Source: Ettlia oleoabundans
Lineage: Eukaryota; Chlorophyta; Chlorophyceae; Chlamydomonadales
Assembly (NCBI GenBank): GCA_019693395.1
Contig: JAAMXP010002125.1
Location: 4,817 to 32,011, forward strand
Direction of reading: 5' to 3'
DNA length: 27,195 bases
The notes under the pieces were generated by a model that did no database searches, was not told where the DNA came from, and saw nothing but the letters and a program-made list of their open reading frames with translations. The position numbers and the translations under genes are program-made. Below are positions 8,601-18,856 of this stretch, in pieces (positions within the stretch are counted from its first letter, which is position 1; every line of letters begins with the position of its first letter).

Positions 8601-11600
8601 TTTTGTTTTGCCCCTGTTTAACATCGTTATGAATAAGGTAATCAACCAAAGGTCCTTTAGTTTTCTGCTGTGTCTACTCATGTAAGGTAGCCACTTACTG
8701 TAGTCCTGAACTCTCATCCAACGCATGTTTGCAGGGGACGGGGATCGTCACAAGTGTGCCTTCTGATTCTCCGGATGATTTTGCGGCTCTGATGGACCTT
8801 GGTAAGTATGATATCTGCTCAACAGTTAGTGCACATAAACTATGATACAAGCCCGTGGTTGCCTCTGTTGGCATTTGACATCTTGGTATTGACAAATTTG
8901 CAACCATCTCCTCGTAGTGAAAAAGCCCAAGCTGCGGGAGAAGTATGGCATTCAGGATGAGTGGGTTCTACCTTTCAATGTAGGCGCAGGCAGCCAAAAT
9001 TTGCCATTCGCTGCAGTTGACACAGGGGCCTGCACTCAAAAAATGCCAACATGACATGCAGTTGATTCCAATCATCAACATACCTGGTTATGGTACAGCT
9101 GCTGCCAAGAAAGTGTGCCTGGACATGAAGATCCAATCTCAGGTGCGTGTATATATTATACAGCCGTGGTGGATCCTGTGTTTCTTCTGCTTGATCTCAT
9201 GTATTACTTGCCCAAGACCATGGCTGCACAACACATGTAGAATGACTCCAAAAAGCTGGCGGAAGCCAAACAGTTGGTTTATTTGAAGGGTTTCACGGAA
9301 GGAGTGCTCACGGTTGGCGAGTATGCGGGTAAAAAGGTCTGTGGTAGTGCAGTGTGGGTTGCTACTTCAACATTACTGTGATCTGTAGACCGGACTTGCA
9401 TATCACCAACATGAATATGAGCTGATCAAGGACTAATCTATTTGCTTCCCACAGGTTAGCGAAGTAAAGAATGTGATCAAGAACGACTTGATAGCTTCAG
9501 GGAAGGCAGTGCTGTACTCAGGTGTGGCTCTCCTGGCAGCAAAAGCGTTGCGAGATCTACTGGCATGGTCAGCTCTTTACTCATATTCCATACGTTGGCG
9601 TCTTTACCCACCCACTTGCAGAGCCTGAAAAGCCTGTTATTAGTCGGAGTGGTGATGAATGCGTGGTGGCCCTTACAGATCAATGGTGAGCGAGCAGTTT
9701 GCCCAGTCCAGCTTTCACTGAGCCTCAATCCCGACAAAGCTCCCCCTGCGGTTTACTAGTCTCTTCACTGCCGCTGTGTGCTGCATTGAGCAGCTGTGTT
9801 GCTTAGCAGATTTTGTTGCCTCCAAGGTGCCCCCATGGCCAGCAGGGTGCGCAAATAAAGCACAGAACCCCATCGCCAAAATACAAAACTGGCATTCTGC
9901 TAATCGTTTCTGATATAGGTACATCATTTATGGCGAGCAGGAATGGAGAGAAGCAACAGATTTGTGTTTGAAGCATATGGAGCTTTATGATGATAACTGT
10001 ACGCAGCAGAATCCATGTATTGTTTGGTTGCAGGGCCAGGATTGGCAGCACATAGCAACCCGTGATGTTGGCTGGGCACTGTATGTACTGATTGAATCTG
10101 TTTGTGTCCGCCGCAGCACGGCACCAGTTTGAGCATACCCTTGGCTGGCTGAACCAGTGGGCATGCTCGAGGTCCTTTGGCCTCGGCACTAGGTACGCAT
10201 GGCATTGCAGCTTGCTCCCATGTACAAAGTGCCAATGGTTACAACCTTGACCTGCAAATGCGGCCATGTACACCACAAGTGCGCGCTGCAGGTTGCCCTG
10301 GGACCCTGTTTACCTTATTGAATCGCTTTCTGACAGTACTATATACATGGCATACTATACTGGTAACATAATGGGTCACAGTTGCATTGGATTAAGTGGG
10401 TGTACATTACGTAACATGCAAAGGCCCCAATGATTCTCAACAACTTGCCTGCAGTTGCACATATTTTGCAGCAGGGAGACCTGTATGGAGAGGGCAACTT
10501 GCCTATCAAGCCAGACCATTTGACTTCCGCAGTATGTGTGGGGGTGGGCTTTGTGTGGACAGGCACAGGGGATAGGAAGGGCGCAGGGGGGTAGGGGTGC
10601 GGGGGCTAGTGAGGTATCCTAAAGGCTGTCCCTCACTGACATGTAGATCTGGCATTTTTCCAATGCAGGTGTGGGATTACATCTACCTGGGTAGAGATGA
10701 GCCAACAGATAGCCCAATTCCAAGCCTTCAGTTACAGGCGGGTCCAGATGCATCACCTAATCACTAGGATTCTTTAGCTGTTGTAGCATGCTTGTTGCCA
10801 TGGACCCATCTGTCTTGCCAAAAACATGTCAATGTAGCAGAAAATGCGCCAGGAGTTTGAGTATTGGTATCCATTTGACCTCCGTGTATCTGGCAAGGAT
10901 CTTATTCAGGTGTGGTTCAACGAGCATGCCAGCTTAGAACCCCCTTCTGTCAGTAACTCAAGTTAAACTTGTGTAGTCGTGCGTACCTACCCAATGGAGC
11001 ATTAGCATCAACCAGCGGTGTGCCATGCTATGATTCAAACCCTTCCTGTGTGGCATGCATGCAGAATCATCTCACCTTCTGCTTATACAACCATACAGCA
11101 ATTTGGGCGCACAAAAAGCAGTATTGGCCTGTATCGATGCGCTGCAATGGTCACCTGCTCCTAAATGCTGAGAAGATGAGCAAGAGTACAGGTTTGCCTT
11201 GCTAACTTCGCTGCATCCTTCATATCTCTCCCAATAGCTGGCACAACAGTGGTGCTGCGCTATACCAATGCAGGGAACTTCAAAACCTTGCAGCAGGCCA
11301 TCGCCGAGTACAGCAGCGACGCCATGCGCATCGCTTTGGCAGATGCAGGTGAGACTGCTGTGTCTCGCCAACGAAGGCGGCAAGCTTTGCCTGCTTTTGC
11401 TAGCTTGCTAAGTATCGTACTGCTGCTTTCTGCAGGTGATACCTTGGACGATGCCAATTTCGAACATACTACAGCCAATGGTGCAATTTTGCGGCTTACG
11501 AAGGAGTTGGCATGGATTGGTAAAAGGCTTCTTGCTGATTTGCTGAAGATTCCCCTGGATCTTTGAAAGTGATTGGCTTGCTGATTGCGCATTGCACATT

Positions 11601-13661
11601 CATCTAGTTGTGCTGCTGTTTCAATCTTGCAGAGGAAACCCTTGCGGCAGTCGACTCCCTGCGGGACGAGCCACCTGCGACGTTCCTGGACCAGGTCTTT
11701 GACAATGAAATCAACATTGCAGTGCACCGCACAAAGAAGGCATATGACAGTATGTTGTTTCGGGAGGCGCTGAAGACTGGCTGGTGGGTATGGTTGCATC
11801 ATACTGCGTGGGTAGTATAAAAGGCTGAGTCACGCCACTGCTCTTTCGCTTCTGGTGATAAACATCGTCCTACTGTGGCCCTGCGTGCTTGAGCGGCAGG
11901 TATGACCTTCTCAATGCGCGAGATGTGTATCGCTTCGCGTGTGGTTCAGAGGGTGGCAACAAGCGCCTATTGCTGCGCTTCATTGAGGTTTGTGTCTGCT
12001 GCGTGCCATGCAAAAGCTTGCCTTGAATTTTTTCCTGCCAACCCTGCTACAACATCACCAAGCTTCCGAGGATTAGGAACACCCCTTTTACAGGTGTCCA
12101 CACTGCTGCTGGTCCCAATATGCCCTCACACCTGTGAGCACATTTGGACCAATCTGCTGAAGAAGCCTAACATAGTGGTTGGAGGTAGGCATCCTTACCT
12201 TTATTTTTTTCGAAAAATTTAATCCTCACGAGAAATTGCTGGGATGTGGCTTTCTCAAAAATCAGATATGGTGATAAATCCCAATACTTGTACCTTGGAA
12301 TTGCAGCTGGGTGGCCAGTAGCAGATGCCCCAAACTATGTGCTTCAACAAGCAGCAAAGTAAGTATCCTTGTTATGTCGCTCATCCGGTTGGTTGTTATG
12401 TTGTGCATGTTCTCGTGTGTTCCCTACACCTCACCCACCTTTGCTCAACACAAAAACAATAAAGCATCTGTGGCCTCCATTGGCTGTTGAAATGGGTTGT
12501 GGCTGACACCTTGAGCTGTTGTATCCATGCCAGGTATCTTGACGACACCATTGCTCACCTGCGCAAAGGCATCACCAAAGCCGAGGCACCTGTCAAGCCG
12601 AAAAAGGGTGAAGTTATAGGCCCTACCAGGAAGGTATGTGGCTGGATTCTTTATGACACGGAATCAAGTTTTGACCACTGAGCTATCCATCTCTTGGTTG
12701 GCAATTGCAGGTCAGCGGCGTTGATGTTTACGTGGTGGATAGGTTTAATGGGTGGCATGCCAAAGTGTTAACGGCTCTAGCAGCTATGTTTGACAAGTCA
12801 AGCAGCAGTTTCCCACGGGATGCCATGCAGCAGGTGCGACATACCGCCCTAGCAGCACCACATTGCACAGTGCATTCTGTCGCGGCACGTCCCGGCAGGA
12901 CGCAATCATGCAGCAGGTACACATGTGCGTATGGCTGCAAACAGCTGAAGACTAGCAGAGCACAGCGAGCCAAGTTCAACAGTATCAAAGCATTACCCGC
13001 AAACCATGCACGCTGCTTGCTATGCAGCTTGTGGACATGCTACGCAGCGACTCAGAGTTTGCTTCATTGACCCCAACAGTGCTGAAGCAGACAGGTATGG
13101 GTTGGGGATTGGGGATTCAATGCTCACTGATCGCCAGATATGCACCGCTTCCAACCTGAGCAACTGGACTGCAGTGATGCCATTTGCTAAATTTCGCATG
13201 GACACCGCGATCAAGAATGGCGCACCGGTGAGTCGCACCAACCAGCGTAAGCATATGTTCACGTCATCACGTGCGTAGTGCGATGCATATGCTTATTGCG
13301 CTTGCTTGGATGCTTGTACTCAACTACCGGCACATTTTTTTGTGTACAAGGAATGTGCAGGTACTCGAACAACAACTGCCTTTCAATGAGGTGTCTCTGC
13401 TGCAAGAAAACAAAGCTTTTCTGCTCAGGTAGTTATATTCCGAACCCAACAACACCCATTAACCATGCACAGACACAGTGGCACGGCTTCTAATACACAG
13501 GGCCTCCTGTTGTCTTCGCATAATCGTCATGCAGGGCACTCCGTATCACAGACCTGGAGGTGCATGCCATTAGCTTTGAGGGCCAACAAACAGAGCAACA
13601 TGCTGGAATAGCTGCTGCAACGCCTGGTAGTCCAGCATTCATCTTTAGATACAACGAGTAG
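5619..13661 (+). CDS. LARS1: Cytosolic leucyl-tRNA synthetase, 39 exons
   Basis: This enzyme charges tRNA-Leu with leucine in the cytosol. I read 39 exons whose phases join without a break: 5619-5663, 5834-6058, 6196-6279, 6418-6507, 6640-6687, 6829-6920, 7036-7108, 7211-7264, 7477-7524, 7697-7757, 7898-7934, 8025-8151, 8324-8413, 8575-8637, 8735-8801, 8918-8979, 9062-9142, 9241-9336, 9455-9521, 9622-9685, 9919-9998, 10117-10192, 10292-10362, 10455-10531, 10669-10737, 10841-10909, 11065-11191, 11274-11348, 11436-11519, 11633-11783, 11900-11987, 12094-12184, 12307-12358, 12534-12633, 12711-12833, 13028-13094, 13175-13227, 13361-13428, 13535-13661. The product is 1073 residues, near the usual length for the eukaryotic cytosolic enzyme. 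The HLGH signature is at about 52-55, the editing-domain ATLRPET block near 283-289, [15 protein letters not shown] from about 380, and KMSKS at about 709-713. The start at 5619 ([11 protein letters not shown]) fits the family; in-frame ATGs at 5604 and 5607 are possible. One intron seems to use a GC donor. The stop is TAG. Confidence 0.95.
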
Positions 13662-13737
13662 AGCCTTAGTTTGATATTGCCCTCACTAGGCATATCACAC
13701 AGCACATTGTTCAGTCACAGACAAGAGATGGGTGTGC

Positions 13738-13912
13738 CCTTTGGGTATCAGTTTGTCGGCACACTTTATTTTTTCCCTTGGGTATCAGTTTGTCATCAAA
13801 CTCCATATTTTTCCCTTGCGTATATCCTGTCGCGCATCTCCCTTGGGTACTAGTGTGTCGTAAACATGTAAATTTCCCTTGCGTACATCCTGTTGCGGCA
13901 TCTCCTTTGCAT
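13738..13912 (+). repeat. Degenerate tandem repeat in the synthetase 3' region
   Basis: About five units begin with CCTTGGGTA or CCTTGCGTA near 13738, 13775, 13813, 13840 and 13876, at spacings of 27 to 38 bases. Units share TATCAGTTTGTC or a decayed form of it and end in T-rich runs before TTTCCCTT. The array lies within 80-250 bases after the synthetase stop codon, so it probably falls within or just past its 3' untranslated region. Confidence 0.65.
13867..13871 (+). promoter_or_regulatory. Candidate polyadenylation signal TGTAA for the synthetase
   Basis: TGTAA is the usual polyadenylation signal in core green algae. This copy lies about 205 bases after the synthetase stop codon, inside the tandem repeat. 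A five-base motif occurs often by chance, so only transcript ends would confirm it. Confidence 0.4.
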
Positions 13913-14162
13913 AACTCCTGAGTCAACTCGACTTACCATTTCGCTTGACAGGTTGGCAGCTTGGTGTACAAAAGTCATGCTGTGCACTGTGAACGTGTGC
14001 CAACCTTTACTGTTTGCGTCCAACGACAATATACAGGGAAGGAGTTGATCCTACTGCACATGCTTTAGCAGTGAAATCACTATCATGTCCATGGTGCAGT
14101 TGTATTATGGCCAAATTGCTGATGCTTTCAAGGCAACCTTCGACCGGGGTTGACCCTCCACT

Positions 14163-14724
14163 TTAACGGTACTTCTGGAACCCGATACTTGTGGCGTACT
14201 GCAATGACATCAGCCAATTGCTGCAGCAGTGAGCTATTAGGAAATGGTCTGGCCCTTATGAGGAACTCTGCACCGAATACACGCCAAACGAGGGCCGCAA
14301 TTCTTACCTCCCTGAAGCACTGGCGACAGATATTCATCCCATACTTGCGGATCAAGCCTCCCTGGTTGGAGCACACACGACAGCGGCGAGAGCCCTTGCC
14401 ATACTCCTGCGGGCGCAAGGGCCGGAAAGAGTAGTATACAGGAAGGGCTTGTTCTCCGTTGAAGTGCCGGCAAATCCCTCCTCAAGTAGTGTGGGCGGGG
14501 GATGAATCCCAGCCATCTCCTACCCTGTTCCGCAGCCCTCCCCAGCAAAACACCTGATGTTCAGGATTTGATGATGTTATGTTTCCTAGTGCTTTTGCCC
14601 CACACGGGGTGGCTAAGAGCCACCTCACCAAGGACACATCTGATAGCGTCGCACGCGCATCCCCACCCCAAAACACCAAAATACATACCTTAGGGTGCTG
14701 GTTCCAGATGGACTCAAACGGCAT
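14163..14724 (-). CDS. RPS29: 40S ribosomal protein S29 (uS14)
   Basis: A small-subunit ribosomal protein that binds zinc near the decoding head of the 40S subunit. Three minus-strand exons join in phase 0: 14724-14689 ([12 protein letters not shown]), 14406-14308 and 14198-14163 (ending IGFQKYR then TAA). The product is 56 residues, the normal length for this family. The zinc ligands are all present: Cys21-x2-Cys24 (CRVC) and Cys39-x2-Cys42 (CRQC), with the family core [16 protein letters not shown] between and after them. Introns are 282 and 109 bases with GT-AG ends. A CTTTCAG acceptor lies at about 14748, upstream of the ATG, so an intron in the 5' leader is possible. The gene is convergent with the leucyl-tRNA synthetase; their stop codons are about 500 bases apart. 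Confidence 0.95.
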
Positions 14725-14882
14725 TGTGGTACGGTTGTGATACGGTTCCTGAAAGCACAATGGGAAACCCCATATCAATGCCCGCTCTGCATACTGTGTT
14801 CACCCCTCACATCAAAGAAGACAGACTTTACACCCCGACGCGCAGACTCAGCAGGCAGCACTTTGCAAATGCGCCTCCTCAC

Positions 14883-15872
14883 CTCGAAAGAACGGCGATG
14901 TGGCGTTTTGACCACAGAGCCTGCTTCGTAGGCTCTGCAGGTGACAAGGCAGGGACAGTTTGCAGCAGTCGGCGGCGGTCACTCCAGACCGCCCACAATT
15001 CCTGCTGAGCATTTCGCAGGCCACGTACACTGAACCAGCAAGGAGACCAGCAAGGTCAGGCATGCCTTACTAGCAGGTGCAGATATCCGCCGGAGCGGTT
15101 GTAAGTGTGAGGACCCACCTTCTAACGCCAAGGAATGAGAGGACACCTCACTAAAAGTACCCAGAGAAAAGCGGTTTTCCCCTGGTCGACCAGGTGAGGC
15201 CCGGCTACTTTCTCCCGCCTGACAACGCCAATCGCCAAACGAAATATGTCGTATCGGCGTTGTGCTTCATACATCAGGTTGCGCAATTGCTCTGCCGAGG
15301 GACCTGGGCAGCCGTTGCTGCCTGCGGGCTAGGGATGAAGTGCTTGAAAGACGGGGTTTGGCTGTCGCAGTTGAGTTCTCAAATGATGCCAAACATCTCA
15401 ATGAACACCCAGCCTCGGCAGCCGGCCGTGGCGGCCTCAAGTGCCGGAACAGCCAGCGCGGCCACCGAGCGTGCAGTTTGCAGCATCAAAAGCACTGGTA
15501 AAAACACAGTCAAGAGTGCAATGCCCTGTTCGCAGTTTGCAGCATTCAAAGCGCTGGTAAAAGCACATCTGACTAACTTCAGAGTGCTCAATGTCCTTCT
15601 TGACGTACGTGGTGCAAACCCAGGGCCACACTCTGCGGCGTTCCCAGATGGCGCGCCAACGGCTGCGGCGTTGACCCTCAAGCTGTGTCACCCAGCAACT
15701 CACCCATTCCTCCCCCCGACCCTCCTATTTTTGTGTTGACCTTCTTCACGTCGACCTTTCTGTCTTCGCGATAGACAGCCGGCCTACTGCTGGCCCAGTT
15801 GTATGTTTTACTTGGAGTGTGTGCAAGGTCCCTCACATAGTGACAGAATGCCATTTGTTGGTTTTTATTGAC
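14883..15872 (-). other. Unassigned exon-like segments, possible minus-strand gene
   Basis: Four minus-strand segments look like exons. The segment 15872-15741 follows a TGCAG acceptor, reads VNKNQQMAFCHYVRDLAH and later SRPAVYREDRKVDVKK, and ends at a GT donor. The segment 15662-15609 reads PLARHLGTPQSVALGLHH between an AG and GTACGT. The segment 15303-15191 reads EQLRNLMYEAQRRYDIFRLA then IGVVRREKVAGPHL. The segment 15004-14883 reads QELWAVWSDRRRLLQ and ends at GTGAGG. Their charged, helix-rich readings and flanking signals suggest a real gene, or a decayed one. However, the phase between the second and third segments does not match, so at least one exon is missing or misread. A plus-strand frame (15194-15739) is also open here. 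I do not recognise the family. Confidence 0.35.
15471..15598. repeat. Two-copy tandem repeat, period about 59
   Basis: Units start at 15471 and 15530. Both read GCAGTTTGCAGCAT, then CAAA, GC and CTGGTAAAA, and later AGAGTGC and CAATG. The second unit is about nine bases longer. The pair sits between two of the unassigned exon-like segments. Confidence 0.6.
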
Positions 15873-15943
15873 CTGCAGTACGACTGCCAACCCAATGTAT
15901 ACCCAAACCCAAAGGCACACCCAAATTCGCAAGTGAGAGCTGT

Positions 15944-17196
15944 TCAGCCAGCAATCACTGCAGACCCAAGGCACTCATTGCCCTGGTAGAAAACGGCGTA
16001 CTGCCCAGCCGCTAGTCCCTGGTCCTTCCCATCCAGCACCACACGCCCCACAGTGCCATTAATCCCCTAATCCAGCTGGCACTCGTACATGTGAGGCCCA
16101 TGCCGAACCTGCAGCCGCATAGGAATGCTGAGCCAGCGGACGATAAGCCAGCAACCATTTACAAGCACGCAGCACATTGGAGCAAAACATACATGTCGGA
16201 AAATGAGGTGTGCGTGGGCAGGAGAACGTGCAAGTCGGCTAAAGCTCGCGAACTTTTTCCGCAATGTCATGTCCTGCTCCTAGGCGGTTGGCTGCTCCTG
16301 CACCAATGTGCGTTCAAATCGCATAAGTAGCGTTTGGCGCCCTAAAGACGCGCAATAGGCCAATCCCTGCGCGGTCAAAGAGTCCCGCTGGGCCCATCAG
16401 CTGGCACCCGCGGCTCACTTGTCGCAATTCATGTGACAGCCTCTTTTACTCTATCTCGCCCAACATCAATGTGGTAGGCTCGATGTTATGGCGAGCGTAA
16501 GCCCGCCATGCTCCTGCTGCTGGCTGTTGCCAAGCGGGCAGCAACCCCTGGACCCGCTTCCAACACAATTCTTGACACCGTACTTGCTCGCTTGCCCCCT
16601 TTTTTGCGGCCCCCAGTCCCGCCTCTCATGTACTCGTCAGTTCTGCCACGCACAAACAGATGGTGTGCACAACGAAGACTAACCTTGCAAAATAGAGCCC
16701 GTGAGGGATTTGGCCGGGAAGCACTGCACCAGTTGAAGGAGCTGCAGGTGAAGCTGTTGCGCACCTTGTTGCCTTGGTGATATTGGCGAGATACATAGAC
16801 TGTGTTGGTATCAGGGTTCTTGCGGGTGACATACCTGCATATCAACAACTTTGTGTGGTAAACACCTAAAAGAAATAGAAGCACGCACAAGTGCAGGCAT
16901 CATCTCCTCATCATCCTCTTTGCAAAGCAGCGCCACTGTGTTCAAAGCAACCTCTGCGAGCGCATGTGAGTGAACCCCCAGCATTCCATGAAAAAGGGTT
17001 GAGCACAGAGCGACCACGGCTGCAATTGTGGGCAACGCCAGCACAACACAACAGCCGGCAAACTCACCAGGGCCCACCCGACAGTGGGATGCCCTTGCGC
17101 TGCCCAACAGTATGAAACCAGAAGCCACAATGGAAGCCTAACACCTCATTGCTCTCGTCCTCAACAACCGGCCCGCGCCACTCTCCAAGGTGCTCC
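15944..17196 (-). pseudogene. TRMU: tRNA-specific 2-thiouridylase (MnmA/TRMU family), C-terminal remnant with in-frame TAG
   Basis: MnmA/TRMU enzymes thiolate uridine 34 of Lys, Glu and Gln tRNAs, in eukaryotes usually in organelles. Three minus-strand exons join in phase. Exon 17196-17068 reads GFWFHTVGQRKGIPLSGGPW, the family's TIGQRKG block. Exon 16834-16684 reads YVTRKNPDTNTVYVSRQYH and later SFNWCSASRP. Exon 16108-15944 begins VRHGPHMYECQLD and ends GLAAGQYAVFYQGNECLGSA then VIAG and TGA. These are the last 150 or so residues of the family. In the last exon an in-frame TAG (16069-16067) separates QLD from GINGTVGRVVLDG, with conserved sequence on both sides. I find no exons for the N-terminal SGGVDS nucleotide-binding half or the catalytic cysteines; the next 1.5 kb upstream holds an inverted-repeat element and unrelated sequence. 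I therefore call it a truncated pseudogene. A distant 5' part beyond the element is not excluded. Confidence 0.8.
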
Positions 17197-17663
17197 CTGC
17201 CAACAAACACAATTGACGACAACAGGGATTGAAGGAATTTCATTTTTTCCTCCTGCCTATTTTGTGATCCGAGTGTAAAATGGAGTACTTGCCAGCGTAG
17301 CTTTACAGACAGGACACAGGTTTGCCAATTTCACGCAATATTGATGCACTGCCTGCAGATGTAGCAGATCTCCCTGTCTTTTACAGGGGGGATGATGATG
17401 GTGGCTATCGGCAATCACGGTGGCACATTCCACCAAGCTGTGCACAACGCAAGCGAGGCAGCCACTGCAGCGGGCGCCACTCAGCACACCGACCAAAGTG
17501 GGAGGGCGGGCCCCGGCAGCCAGCGCTCACCACTGGAGCCACACCACCCGGCAGCAGCGGCGGGGCTGCCGCCTTGCGGGCTAGCTCTCAGCGCGTCCCT
17601 GCGTGCAGTGGAAGAAATGACGCACAGCGAGGCAGCATGGGAGGGACCCCGAGACCCACCGGT
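17197..17663. other. Stretch upstream of the thiouridylase remnant
   Basis: No exon of the thiouridylase is convincing here. A minus-strand frame includes QYCVKLANLCPVCKATLA, which looks like part of a zinc-binding domain but lacks the expected spacing. A plus-strand frame runs through 17322-17750 without recognisable motifs. The stretch may be intron or old flank of the broken gene. Confidence 0.3.
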
Positions 17664-18194
17664 TACCGTACTGGCACGCTAAGTCCGAACGGGCCTTCGT
17701 TCGATGAATTTTTCTTGCTGTTCAGGCTTACCGAACGGCGTCCGCCGTAATTTGTGCTGCCATCAAACATGCACATGGGTCTGCTGCTGGGCCTGCTGAG
17801 ACCTGTGCCGCCACTGCTGCACTTTCCCTTGTCACCAACGCAAACTGCCACTCTTTCTCACAAAGTTCCCCGTAGAAAGCATCCTTATTGGGATCAACTG
17901 CCCAGTCCAGAGTGAACTTGGGCTGCACCAGCTTTTTGGTCTTGCCTGACTTGTCGTGGTGCCAGCATACGGCGCCTGGCTGAGCAAGCAGCCAGTAAGC
18001 CTCAAATCGGAGACTAAGAGCAGGAAACAACGCACGCAACAGGTGAGGAACAACTTGGCCCTTTCTTGTACCTCGGGCATGTACCTCAGCAAATTTTCTG
18101 GCCCATCGAACGCTGCCTTGGCCGAATTTCTGGATTTGTTCGAACGCCGCTTGCGGGAATTTTCTGCGTTCGGACTTAGCGTGCCAGTACGGTA
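17664..18194. mobile_element. 531-bp element with perfect 28-bp terminal inverted repeats
   Basis: The left end 17664-17691 reads TACCGTACTGGCACGCTAAG then TCCGAACG, and 18167-18194 is its exact reverse complement. The outermost TA at each side could be a TA target duplication, as in Tc1/mariner-type transposons, giving ends that start CCGTACTGG. The minus strand carries an open frame through most of the interior (17728-18219) reading FGQGSVRWARKFAEVHA and later KTKKLVQPKFTLDWAVDP. I recognise no transposase, so the element is probably non-autonomous. Exact identity of the two ends suggests a recent insertion. It lies about 470 bases upstream of the first remaining exon of the broken thiouridylase. 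Confidence 0.75.
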
Positions 18195-18856
18195 CAACCC
18201 CGTCCCCGCAACCCACCACCCTCCAGCGACCTACGCTGACTCAACTCCTGCTCGATAACGCAAACGATCACACCCACTTCTCCTAACGCAACCTGTATTT
18301 TCAACAAGTAAGCTTCTTCGTATTCAACAGCGAACGCACTCTGCTAAGCTACAGCGAAAGACGTGGTCCGTTACTACCCATGTGCCCTGTACTACGCCTG
18401 TGAAACCCCGCCAAGGTCTATGACGTGGCGGGCCTCGTTCGAACCTCTCTCCGCCACTCCCGCTCCGAAACGCTTTATCGAGCCTTTCCTTCGCTAAACC
18501 ACGTGCTTCCCAGCCTTTGCCTCTCCACGTGCCGACATGGATCCGGCCGTGAAATGCCGTGAAATGGGGTGGGCCAAACTCAGAAAGTCGGGATGCACAG
18601 GCTGCGGCCACTCCGTTCCGCTACGCTCCACTGAGTTGGGCAGGCCAAAAAAACCTCAAGTGAAATCGGGGCCCCTCCCTGATGCCGTAGTGGCACCGCA
18701 AGTTCGGCTTTGCGTCACTAGGACCCATATTTAAAGCCCATTTTCCGCAGTTCGGAGTAGCCGCCAGCCATAGGTACCTACAATTGGATCCAGGTCATGG
18801 GGCCAGGCTGGCGTCCCCAGGGCGCAGTACACAGCGAGGTGTGGATGAACAAGCTT
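18195..18856. other. Gene-poor stretch
   Basis: A minus-strand frame (18324-18611) and a short plus-strand frame (18537-18734) are open, but neither shows a known domain or clear splice sites. A short palindromic block near 18424-18459, with GTGGCGG and CCGCCAC arms around GTTCGAAC, could form a hairpin. I find no tRNA cloverleaf around it. A TATTTAAAG sequence near 18728 is an isolated TATA-like string. Confidence 0.35.

Noticed and set aside
11260..11802. 180-codon minus-strand open frame
   Set aside because: It is the antisense shadow of synthetase exons 28-30.
15194..15739. 181-codon plus-strand open frame
   Set aside because: It covers segments that look like minus-strand exons and a tandem repeat. 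It shows no known motif and probably reflects the GC-rich composition.
16067..16108. Reading the thiouridylase TAG as part of an intron acceptor (GATTAG)
   Set aside because: The only nearby donor (GTACGA) would make a 22-base intron, far shorter than any other in the window. Skipping the whole block would remove the conserved VRHG motif.
16811..17128. Minus-strand exon candidate containing EVALNTVALLCKEDDEEMM
   Set aside because: It has plausible borders, but it lies inside the intron between two thiouridylase exons that join perfectly in phase without it.
17330..17400. Possible frameshifted SQGICF-type motif of the thiouridylase on the minus strand
   Set aside because: The reading ICYICRQC needs an extra base after QG, and nothing around it matches the family. 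The resemblance is too short to count as an exon.
17257..17496. Possible RING or PHD zinc finger on the minus strand (QYCVKLANLCPVCKA)
   Set aside because: The cysteine and histidine spacing fits neither domain: the usual Cys pair between the HxxC and CPxC parts is missing, and no upstream C-x2-C lies at the right distance.
18424..18459. tRNA-like T-arm (GTTCGAAC)
   Set aside because: The string is a simple palindrome inside a hairpin. No acceptor stem, anticodon arm or intact cloverleaf can be built around it.
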